Below are positions 56,791 to 64,000 of a DNA stretch of 64,000 nt, in pieces (within the stretch, counting starts at the first letter, position 1; every line of letters begins with the position of its first letter). The notes below the pieces were generated by a model. It was not told where the DNA came from. It worked only from the letters and a program-made list of their open reading frames with translations, and ran no database searches. Origin of the DNA: Thraustochytrium sp. TN22 (lineage: Eukaryota; Sar; Bigyra; Thraustochytrida; Thraustochytriidae); assembly GCA_013306675.1 (NCBI GenBank), contig JABLUY010000106.1:1-64000 (forward strand), read 5' to 3'. The position numbers were made by a program, and so were the translations under genes.

Positions 56791-58371
56791 ATGAAACGCG
56801 CGGCGCGAGGGGCGCTGGCGAGGGCGGCGGAGCAGGAGGCCGGCGAGGCAGGCGTGCTGATGAAGCACTTTGACGCGGCGCGGCGAGGGTCGAGGGCGGA
56901 CGGGAGTCGGGGCCGCACGCGAGGCCGCGGCGCGCTGCGCGGGCCGGTGTGGCGACTCAAGCCGGCGCGTGGCGCGGCGGCGCGGTCGGCGCTGGCGGAG
57001 GCGGCCGGGCTTGTGGTGGCGGCGCGCGACCACCTGCTGCCCAAGAACCACGCCACCTCGGTGGGGCCGCGGTACCTGGAGTACGTGCAGTGGAGCATGG
57101 CGGCCGGCGTGGTGGGCACGACGTCGGGCGTGATCTCGATGCAGTCGCTGCTCATGGCGGTGGGGCTCGGGCAGGGCGCCATCCCGACGGCCGCCGCGGT
57201 GAACTGGATCCTCAAGGACGGCCTGGGCCAGCTGGGCGGCGTGCTGTTCGCGTCAACGGTGAACCAGCGATTCGACGCGGAGCCCAAGCGCTGGCGGCTC
57301 AAGGCGGCGGCCGTGTTGGACGCGAGCATCCTGCTAGAGGTGATGACGCCCTGGTTTCCGGCGTACTTTCTGCCGATCGCCTCGATCGCCAACATCGGCA
57401 AGAACATCGGCTGGCTCGCCGCAAGCGCCACGCGCGCCGGCATCCACCGCAGCTTCATGCGCACAGAGAACCTGGGCGACATCACGGGCAAGGCCGGCTC
57501 GCAGACCATCGCGTCCTCGGTGGTCGGCACGGGCCTCGGCATTGCGTTGTCCGGCCTGGTGGGCGCCGAGACCGGCACGCTGCTCGCCACGGCCGGCGCG
57601 CTCTCGGCGCTGCACATGGGCCTGCTCTACAAGTCGCTGGGCGCCGTGACGATCCGCACGCTCAATTTGCAGCGGCTCTGGCTCGCGCTGCGGCCCGCAC
57701 TGCGCTACGAGCTCGCGACGGGCGCCGTGGCCCCAGCCGCGGCGGGGGCCGCGGCTGCTGCCGCCGGCGCCGCGGCGCTCGCGGCCGCCACGGCCAACGG
57801 GGCCGGCAAGACGCACGCGCCCACCGTGATCCCGCATGTCGACCCGCTCGGCATCCTGGACCCGGACCAGGTCGCTCCGCTAGAGACCATCGTGCACTTT
57901 GGCAAGCTGTCCGCGCGCCGCGACGGCCATTCGGTGCTCACGCAAGACCCGGCGCTGGAGGCGGCGCTCCCGGAAGACGCGCGCGGACACGCGCGTCTCC
58001 ACATCGGCCCGCCCCTCGACGAGGCGTTCCCGACCCCGACCGACTTTGCCGTCGCGCTCGGGCTCGCGCGCCGCACGCAGGCGCGGCACCTCATCGGCAT
58101 CTCCAGCGACGGCGACGTCTCGCTGCTCTTTCTGCACGACGCCGCGCCGCGCGACGTGCTGCGCGGCGCGCTCCACGCCATGCTCGTCTACCAAGCCGTC
58201 CTGCACGCGCCGCACGCGCGCTGCCTGCAGACCGACCTCGTCGAGGCCTGCGGCGACCACCTCCCGGCCGACGTCATGGACAGCCTCGAGGCCCGCTTCT
58301 CGCGCCTCGGCTGGGACACCGACCACCTCTTCTTCGAGCCCTACCGCGCGCGCGTCCGTCCAATAGACTAA
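56791..58371 (+). CDS. RUS family protein (root UVB-sensitive, DUF647)
   Basis: A 526-residue member of the RUS/DUF647 family (C16orf58 in animals, RUS1-6 in plants), whose plant members act in UV-B signalling and vitamin B6-linked development. The conserved domain covers about 70-330: HLLPKNHATSVGPRYLEYVQW, VNWILKDGLGQLGGVLFAS, RFDAEPKRWRLKAAAVLD, FLPIASIANIGKNIGWLAASATRAGIHRSF and KAGSQTIASSVVG. Several segments are hydrophobic enough to be membrane-associated. The C-terminal region, after an Ala-rich linker (about 345-365), includes the late RUS domain with LLHAMLVYQAVL-like helix. A basic Ala/Arg-rich N-terminus of about 60 residues could be an organelle targeting sequence. The ATG at 56791 is the first in frame. 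Confidence 0.92.
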   Translation: MKRAARGALARAAEQEAGEAGVLMKHFDAARRGSRADGSRGRTRGRGALRGPVWRLKPARGAAARSALAEAAGLVVAARDHLLPKNHATSVGPRYLEYVQWSMAAGVVGTTSGVISMQSLLMAVGLGQGAIPTAAAVNWILKDGLGQLGGVLFASTVNQRFDAEPKRWRLKAAAVLDASILLEVMTPWFPAYFLPIASIANIGKNIGWLAASATRAGIHRSFMRTENLGDITGKAGSQTIASSVVGTGLGIALSGLVGAETGTLLATAGALSALHMGLLYKSLGAVTIRTLNLQRLWLALRPALRYELATGAVAPAAAGAAAAAAGAAALAAATANGAGKTHAPTVIPHVDPLGILDPDQVAPLETIVHFGKLSARRDGHSVLTQDPALEAALPEDARGHARLHIGPPLDEAFPTPTDFAVALGLARRTQARHLIGISSDGDVSLLFLHDAAPRDVLRGALHAMLVYQAVLHAPHARCLQTDLVEACGDHLPADVMDSLEARFSRLGWDTDHLFFEPYRARVRPID

Positions 58372-59633
58372 CTACCACATGGCCGCCCACCGAGCGCACG
58401 GCGCCAAGTCCAGGCAAGGCCAGCCAAGGCTAGCCAAGGCCAGCCAAGGCCAGCAAAGGCCAGCAAAGGCCAGCCAAGGCCAGCCAAGGCCAGCCAAGGC
58501 CAGCCAAGGCCAGCCAAGGCTGCGAGCACATAAGACGAATGCGAGCACGCGAGCACGCCTGCCCAAGCCCGTCCCGTGCCGACCAACACGACCGATGTAT
58601 GACTATCTTTCTTAGAATCCCGTGCCACCAGCCCATGCCTCGTCCTCCCAGCCATGCGGTCCTTGTCCTCCCCGCCCGGCCGACCTCGTCGTCGCGCGCA
58701 ACTCCTTGTACTCCACGCTCTCCAAGCCAGGCGCCCACCACACAAGCTTCCGCGACGGCAGTCTGTGCGGGTTCCCGCCGCTGCTGCATTCCCCTCTGCA
58801 GATTCATCTGCAATTCCATCCTGCGCATCTCCATCATCTCCACCATCTCCATCTGCACCTCCATCTGCATGTGCTGCATGTGCTGCAAATGCTGCAAACG
58901 CTGCAAACGCATCACGCATAGCCCGGGCCGTCGCGCTCGGCCTTGCGCAGCTCGTCCTCCTCGTCCCCCTCCCCCAGGTCCTCCTCCCCCTCAGGCTCCT
59001 CGTCCCTCCCGCCGCAGGCCCGACCTAACGACGCTGCCCGGCTCCGACTCGGACCCGCAGCCTGGTCGCCGCTGGCAGCGGCAGTGGGCAGGCAGTGGCG
59101 GCCGCGGCGGCACAGTGCGGCTGCGGCGCGCGCAAGTCGGGCTGGCGCGGCGCAAGTGCGGCAGCCGCGGCGCGAGAGTCGAAGCAAATTTGAAGCGTCC
59201 GCGCGCGGCGCGCGGGCGGCGGGCGGCGGCGGGCGGCGCGCGGCGCGGCGGCGCGGGCGCGGCGGGCGCGCGCGGCGCGGCGGCGCGGCGCGGCGGCGCG
59301 CGGCGGCGCGCGCGCGGCGCCAGCCGGCGGCGCGGGCGGAGAGGCAGCGGCGGCGGCGATCGGAGCGGCAGGCGACCGGCGGCCACAGCCGGCGCGAACG
59401 GCGCGGCGCGCGGCGCGCGCGCGCGCGGCGAAAGGCGCGCGGCGAGCAGCAGCGCGACCGCCCCCGCGGCGCCCGCACCCCCCCCCCCCACCGGCGCCCC
59501 CGCGCGCGCGGGCGGAGCGCTCGCGCGGCGCGAGCGAGGCGTCGCGACGGGCCGCCAGGCCGCGGGCGCCTTCAATTGAAGGGGAAACGAGGGAGGCGCG
59601 CTCGCGAGCGGGGAGGAGGGAACGGAGCGCAGC
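58372..59633. other. Repeat-rich intergenic region, RUS to MATH-BTB
   Basis: No gene is firmly supported in 1.26 kb. It starts with a 10-bp minisatellite (listed), continues with CTGCAAATG/CTGCATGTG-type near-repeats (58845-58915) and ends in extreme GC with CGCGCGGCGG runs (59200-59440) before the BTB gene. On the minus strand an acidic stretch GRDEEPEGEEDLGEGDEEDE (about 58935-58995) looks protein-like but has no domain or start. Confidence 0.4.
58411..58520. repeat. 10-bp minisatellite CAGCCAAGGC, 11 copies
   Basis: Eleven contiguous decamers with only single-base variants (CAGGCAAGGC, TAGCCAAGGC, CAGCAAAGGC), starting 40 bp after the RUS stop codon. Confidence 0.92.
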
Positions 59634-61463
59634 ATGAGCTCGAGGCCGCGGTCGGCGGCGGCGGGCGGCGCGCGCGACGGCGCGGCGGATCGCGGCATGT
59701 TTGGGTCGGCGAGCAAGTCGCGCGTGAGCGTGGTGGACCAGCCGTACTCGGAGTCGGAGAACATCACGCGCGCGTACAAGGGCGGGCACAGGCTATGCAT
59801 CTGGGCGTTCTCGACGCGCGTGAACGGGCTGCCCCAGGACTCGGTGCGCAGCACGGAGTTCAAAGTGGGCGACCACGTGTGGCGCGTGGAGTGTCACCCG
59901 GCCGGCGTGCGGTCCGAGGTGGCCGAGTACGTCTCGCTCTTCATCAGGTACCTGGGCCCAGAGGACCGCGTGACGGCGCACTGGGAGCTGCGGTGCGTGA
60001 ACAAGGACCCGGAGAACAACAAGGAACGAAGGTGGATCAAGAACGACACGCACAACGTCTTCAAGAAGAACAACCGCTGGGGCTGGGACAAGTTCATGCG
60101 CAAGAGCCTCATCTTGGACGAGAACGAGGGCTTCCTGCACAACGGCGACTGCGCCATCTTCGAGGCGGGCGTGATGCTCAACTCGATGCACAAGACGCTG
60201 GGCAAGACCGAGCTCATCAAACACACACTCACCTCGAGCGTGAGCGACGATCTCGTGCGCATCCTCGAGTCGGGCGACCTCAGCGACGTTGAGTTCGTCC
60301 TCGAGGACGGCGCGGTGCGACTAAAGGCGCACCGCCAGATTCTCGCCGCGCGCTCCAAAGTCTTCGCCCGCATGTTTAGCGGGCTCTACCTCGAGCACAA
60401 GCCCTCCTCAGAGAAGTCCTGCGGCGAGATCGTCATCCCAGACATCGACGGCCCGGTCTTCGAGGAGCTCCTGCACTTTCTCTATTCGGGCACGCTCAAG
60501 ACGGATCTCTTCAAGTTCGAGAAGGAGCCGCGCGAGCGGCGCAAGAAGCGCCGCCGCGACGGCTCCACCAAGAGCGTCGAGAACGTCAACGTCGTCGACG
60601 TCGACGGCGCCGGCCGCGCCGAGGACGCTGCGCACGCGCACACCAACACCTCCGAGGTCGACCCTATGATGGTGGAGCTCTCCTCCACGGGCGACATCTC
60701 GGTGCCGCTCTCCTCACGGTTCGACCACTTCCGCTTCGTGCTCGGCCTGCTGCAGGCCGGCGACAAGTACGAGGTCGAGGCGCTCCGCGAGACCTGCGAG
60801 CATTACCTGTGCAAGCTCATCGACCCACACTCCGTCGTGGACTTGGTCATGCTCGCCGACATGTACAACGCCGCAGTGCTCAAGAACGAGTGCCTCGAGT
60901 ACATGGCCTGGCACCAGCCCATCACGCTCACACGCCGTCACATCAACAAACTCAGCAAGCTGCTGCTCGTCGAGATCATGAAGATGAGCACGGCAGAAGT
61001 CGACAATCAGGACTACTCCGCCAGCCCGGACGCCAACGAGAAGGTCACCGAGTCCGTCAACCACCTTCTCGTTTCCAGCTTCATCGACTTTGTCTCCCCT
61101 GACTTTTCCTCGCTTGTCAAGGCTTACTCCACCAACGAACTCAAACTCCGCCTCTCGCTCTTCGCGGCATCCACAAAGGGCGACCGCGACGACCTGCGCC
61201 GCCGCCTCCTCGGCATCGTCAGCAACAACCGACCCGCATCCACGCCCTCCTCGCGCGACGGCGGCGACGCGCCGCCCCAGCAGGAATGGCGCTCCTCCTC
61301 CTCCGCCTCCGCCTCCTCCTCCGTCGCCGTTGCCGCCTCCACGCGCACCTCGCACCGCCGCAGCGCGCGCTCTTCCAACTCCTCCTCCCACTCCAATGAG
61401 GACTCCCCATCATCACCACAAAACGCGCGTGGTGGCGCAGGCGACGAGCCCCTCGACGGCTGA
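59634..61463 (+). CDS. MATH-BTB-BACK protein, SPOP-like CUL3 adaptor
   Basis: A 609-residue protein likely to recruit substrates to CUL3 ubiquitin ligases. The MATH domain (about 45-195) shows FKVGDHVWRVECHPAGVRSEVAEYVSLFIRYLG-type sequence, WELRCVNKDPENN and GWDKFMRKSLIL. The BTB domain starts at about 210 with LSDVEFVLEDGAVRLKAHRQILAARSKVFARMF. It is split by a Lys/Arg-then-acidic insert of about 75 residues (KEPRERRKKRRRDG to around FDHFRF) and resumes with LLQAGDKYEVEALRETCEHYL. A BACK-like helical region (about 395-460) follows. Near 490-525, FSSLVKAYSTNELKLRLSLF...RDDLRRRLL resembles a SAP helix pair. The tail is a Ser/Arg/His-rich disordered region. The first ATG is used. CUL3 binding is inferred from family. 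Confidence 0.92.
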   Translation: MSSRPRSAAAGGARDGAADRGMFGSASKSRVSVVDQPYSESENITRAYKGGHRLCIWAFSTRVNGLPQDSVRSTEFKVGDHVWRVECHPAGVRSEVAEYVSLFIRYLGPEDRVTAHWELRCVNKDPENNKERRWIKNDTHNVFKKNNRWGWDKFMRKSLILDENEGFLHNGDCAIFEAGVMLNSMHKTLGKTELIKHTLTSSVSDDLVRILESGDLSDVEFVLEDGAVRLKAHRQILAARSKVFARMFSGLYLEHKPSSEKSCGEIVIPDIDGPVFEELLHFLYSGTLKTDLFKFEKEPRERRKKRRRDGSTKSVENVNVVDVDGAGRAEDAAHAHTNTSEVDPMMVELSSTGDISVPLSSRFDHFRFVLGLLQAGDKYEVEALRETCEHYLCKLIDPHSVVDLVMLADMYNAAVLKNECLEYMAWHQPITLTRRHINKLSKLLLVEIMKMSTAEVDNQDYSASPDANEKVTESVNHLLVSSFIDFVSPDFSSLVKAYSTNELKLRLSLFAASTKGDRDDLRRRLLGIVSNNRPASTPSSRDGGDAPPQQEWRSSSSASASSSVAVAASTRTSHRRSARSSNSSSHSNEDSPSSPQNARGGAGDEPLDG

Positions 61464-62116
61464 TGCCAGCGTTGCAGTGCGGGTGCTTTTGTTGGCCATG
61501 ATGCGCCATCCCAAACTACATGGCTTTGCATGCGCTACACCGCACACGCACCACCCTTTGTTGACTATCATCTCTACTTTGCACGCAAGCGCCGTCGGTA
61601 ATCTCAAAGTCGATGCCCTGCCACACTTTTTTAGTTTCTTCTTGTTGTTGGTTGGTCCGTCCGGTTTCGGACCTTGTCATGGGCCGCTGGAGTCACGACC
61701 ACGATTCTCACGCCGGGCGTGCCCTCGACATCCTCAAGCGCAACGCACAATCTCACTCGTTGCTCTATTGTCATTTTTGCTTTGCGGTGGAGCGCAATGC
61801 CTCTGTATTCGTCACCGCCCGCCAACTTGTAGGCTAGGCTACTTCACGTTGAATTGAATCGTTAGCGCGCACACCGGGGGTGCGCGAGGTGGTTCGCAAA
61901 TGCAAGAGCGAACAAGCCACCCAAAGCGTGCACGCGCGTGCACGCAAGCACAAGCGAGTCGGAGCGCGCAAGCAAGCTCCGCAGCGCCCGGCACGGGCGC
62001 CGTGCCACGCCGCATCGCGCCGCGCCGCGCTGCAGCTGTGGCAGACGGAGGCTATCTCGCGCGCGATTTCGATTTGGGGTGGGTGCGGTGGGGGACGCGG
62101 GCGGACGCCGGGCAAC
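61464..62116. other. Intergenic upstream of the terminal gene
   Basis: No gene supported. Mixed composition, with an inverted repeat GCGCACACCGGGGGTGCGC at about 61866-61884 and ACGCGCGTGCACGC-type alternating DNA at about 61930-61950. Confidence 0.4.
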
Positions 62117-64000
62117 ATGGCGCAGGCGCGGCACAAGCAGACGACGAACGAGTTCTACCGCGCGGTCCTGGACAATGCCATCCGCGAGGAGTGGGAGCTG
62201 GCCGCGCCTGAGGCGCACGCGCGCAAGGTCGCCAACGCGCGCAGACTGTCGACGCTGTACGGCTACAGCAGCAAGTCCGCTGTGGTGCAGGAGCGCGTGA
62301 GGAGCCGTCGCGGGAGGCGCCCCTCCTCGCGCCAGCTGGATTCGCGCCAGCTGAGTGAACTCGGCACGGCTAGGGAGCCGCGGACGCCGCTGGATGCGAG
62401 ACGCCCACCCAGCGCGGTGCAGGCAAGCCCCAGCCGCGGTCTGCTCGGCTCCGTCGCCTTGGACTCCAGCGAGAGCGCGCCCAACCTGCGTAGCGCGGGC
62501 TCAGTTCACTTCGGAGCGGGTGACCTCTCCGACGTGCACCCGCTCTCCGACAACAGCGATGACGAGGGCGCCGGCCTGGGTCACCTCGCGGCCGACGACT
62601 CGGACCCGTCCGGCCATGTTGGCGCCGACGGCTCGCGCACAAAGCGCGCGGTGGCCCGCCGCAAGCGGCCGCAGGAGACGCGGCTGCTCAACGCGGCCAA
62701 CTCGATGCTGCACCCGGAAGCGCAAGCGCCGCCCTGGTACCTGGGCTACCAGAACTCGGCCAGCTTGCCTGCGCATGCGACGCGGGAAGTCGCGGCGCGC
62801 TATGGCCACGCCGCCGTGCTCAACTATCAGCGCCGCGAGTTCGGCATCGGCCACAAATCCGTCGACTACGCCATTACGAACGTGACGCTCAAGCACTCGC
62901 TGCCCAAATTTACCGGCGAGGATGCCTTCGTGGACGACTACCGGCCGCCTCTCTTCGGCCGGCCCGGGGCCTGGCCCCTCGCCGGCACCTATGTGACCGG
63001 GTCCAACCTTCGGCCCAAGGAGCCCCTGCCCGAGGTCACACCGCACATTCGCAAGTACATGGACCGCGTGAAGACCGAGGTAGACACCTTCAACCAGGCC
63101 ATTCTCGACCATCAGCACCAGGCCGACGCACACCGCTCCGCTTTCTCCGCAGCGCGGCCCAAGCTCGAGATCAACAGCGGCACGGGCAAGCCGGTGCTGC
63201 TCTCCAACCAGCTCATCAGCGAGATGCCGCGTATGCGCTTCTGGCGCGGTGCCACCGTGCTCACGGAGAAGCACGAGGATGAGGCCGCGCTTGAGCAATC
63301 GCTCGCACGCCACCAGGAGCACTACCTCGCAATGGTAGCCCTGCGCTGGTCCGAGTCTCTCTACTTGTACAAGCTGCTGCGAGCGCTCTCTGTGCAGCTA
63401 CGCCCCGGTCTCGAGGAGTTTGACTCGCTGCTCAATGACGTGCGCTACGCCGTGGCACGTGGCGCTCCCAGTGCCCAGGACATGGACATCGGCGGCGGCG
63501 GCGCCGCCGCAGACAGCGCCGCCGCCTGCGGGCCGGCGGGGGCCATCCATCCAGATGTGCTTCGCCAGGGTCTCCTACGGCAAGACAGCGATGACAGCCA
63601 ATCGACCTCGTGCGAGGAGAAGCGGGCTGGCCCCGAACTCGTCCGCGCCGACTCTACGTGCACGCAGGAGCAGCGCGCAATCTCCACGACCGCCATCGAC
63701 CGCGAGACTTTCGTGAACGTCGTGTGCGGCCACCTCGAGCACGCGGACCGCCGCAAGGTCAACAAGCTCTACTCGGGCTTCGACCCGCACCGCACCGACG
63801 CGGTCGACTACAGGCTCATCCTCGCCACGCAGCGGTGCTTCTGGAAGCACAGCAGCGAATCCGAGCTCGACAAGCTGCTTGCCATCTTTGACATTATGGA
63901 TAGTCACGCCGGGACGGGCGTGCTGTCAGCAGAGGACCTCCTCGCTATGTTACACCTCTGCGGGTCTGCCAGCGATGATGAGGCCGACATGCACCAGGCG
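62117..64000 (+). CDS. EF-hand-like protein of unknown function, cut by the window end
   Basis: An uninterrupted frame of 628 codons from ATG (MAQARHKQTTNEFYRAVLD) runs to the window edge with no stop. The first 200 residues are basic then Ser/Asp-rich and disordered (RSRRGRRPSSRQL, GDLSDVHPLSDNSDDEG). From about 200 the sequence looks folded: PPWYLGYQNSASLPAHATREVAARYG, FVDDYRPPLFGRPGAWPLAG, ITPHIRKYMDRV-like helices and HYLAMVALRWSESLYLYKLL. After a Gly/Ala linker (about 460-480) come EF-hand-like helices: NVVCGHLEHADRRKVNKLYSGFDPHRTDAVDY, then LLAIFDIMDSHAGTGVLSAEDLLAML, whose loops have only part of the calcium ligands. No family name is supported; the pattern recalls flagellar-associated EF-hand proteins. 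Confidence 0.8.
   Translation, partial: MAQARHKQTTNEFYRAVLDNAIREEWELAAPEAHARKVANARRLSTLYGYSSKSAVVQERVRSRRGRRPSSRQLDSRQLSELGTAREPRTPLDARRPPSAVQASPSRGLLGSVALDSSESAPNLRSAGSVHFGAGDLSDVHPLSDNSDDEGAGLGHLAADDSDPSGHVGADGSRTKRAVARRKRPQETRLLNAANSMLHPEAQAPPWYLGYQNSASLPAHATREVAARYGHAAVLNYQRREFGIGHKSVDYAITNVTLKHSLPKFTGEDAFVDDYRPPLFGRPGAWPLAGTYVTGSNLRPKEPLPEVTPHIRKYMDRVKTEVDTFNQAILDHQHQADAHRSAFSAARPKLEINSGTGKPVLLSNQLISEMPRMRFWRGATVLTEKHEDEAALEQSLARHQEHYLAMVALRWSESLYLYKLLRALSVQLRPGLEEFDSLLNDVRYAVARGAPSAQDMDIGGGGAAADSAAACGPAGAIHPDVLRQGLLRQDSDDSQSTSCEEKRAGPELVRADSTCTQEQRAISTTAIDRETFVNVVCGHLEHADRRKVNKLYSGFDPHRTDAVDYRLILATQRCFWKHSSESELDKLLAIFDIMDSHAGTGVLSAEDLLAMLHLCGSASDDEADMHQA

Noticed and set aside
58430-58915. 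Met/Gln-rich minus-strand frame
   Set aside because: Composed of CTGCAT/CATCTC near-repeats and the decamer minisatellite; no conserved sequence pattern.

Overview
The window is GC-rich eukaryotic nuclear DNA: nearly every gene is a long uninterrupted frame, GC is high at third codon positions, and intergenic stretches are crowded with short tandem repeats. The gene set is eukaryotic throughout: Mot1, U2AF2, Prp17, CFAP20, an N-terminal-motor kinesin, a class C GPCR and a RUS/DUF647 protein. CFAP20, kinesin and a TTL-like protein suggest a flagellated stage. A thraustochytrid/labyrinthulomycete-type stramenopile fits best; this is inference from gene style, not a marker-based placement.

Layout. 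0.3-2.5 kb: heat-shock factor and a small basic coiled-coil protein. 3.3-9.3 kb: Mot1/BTAF1 (minus strand, with a short 5' intron) head-to-head with a SET-domain methyltransferase; their start codons overlap. 9.8-14.8 kb: a Lifeguard/Bax-inhibitor protein and a membrane-anchored double TTL protein. 17.6-21.2 kb: a three-repeat gelsolin/severin and a TKL-type kinase ending in a CVLS prenylation box. 23.2-25.5 kb: malate dehydrogenase and CFAP20. 26.5-31.8 kb: a TIR/HET-like plus TPR protein ending in CSVM, and a Cache-domain class C GPCR. 32.0-38.2 kb: a 24-bp minisatellite, CCDC6, a 21-bp minisatellite and a large acidic EF-hand protein with at least one 5' intron. 39.4-46.3 kb: kinesin, an actin pseudogene and a retrotransposon gag fossil. 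46.4-51.3 kb: Prp17 and U2AF2 (divergent spliceosome pair) and a glutathione transferase. 51.7-58.4 kb: a coiled-coil protein, a SAP-domain protein, a TrpF-like TIM-barrel protein and a RUS-family protein. 59.6-64 kb: a MATH-BTB-BACK protein and an EF-hand-like protein running off the end.

Organisation. Orientation alternates for most of the window, giving divergent promoter pairs (Mot1/SET, kinase/MDH, CFAP20/TPR, EF-hand protein/kinesin, Prp17/U2AF2, GST/coiled-coil, TrpF-like/RUS) and convergent 3' ends. The Prp17/U2AF2 pair is the clearest functional link. The most unusual proteins are the Cache-GPCR, the prenylatable kinase, the prenylatable TIR/HET-TPR protein and the TTL protein that appears to face the lumen. 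No rRNA, tRNA or CRISPR array was found. Intron, start and domain calls were made by eye without database searches.
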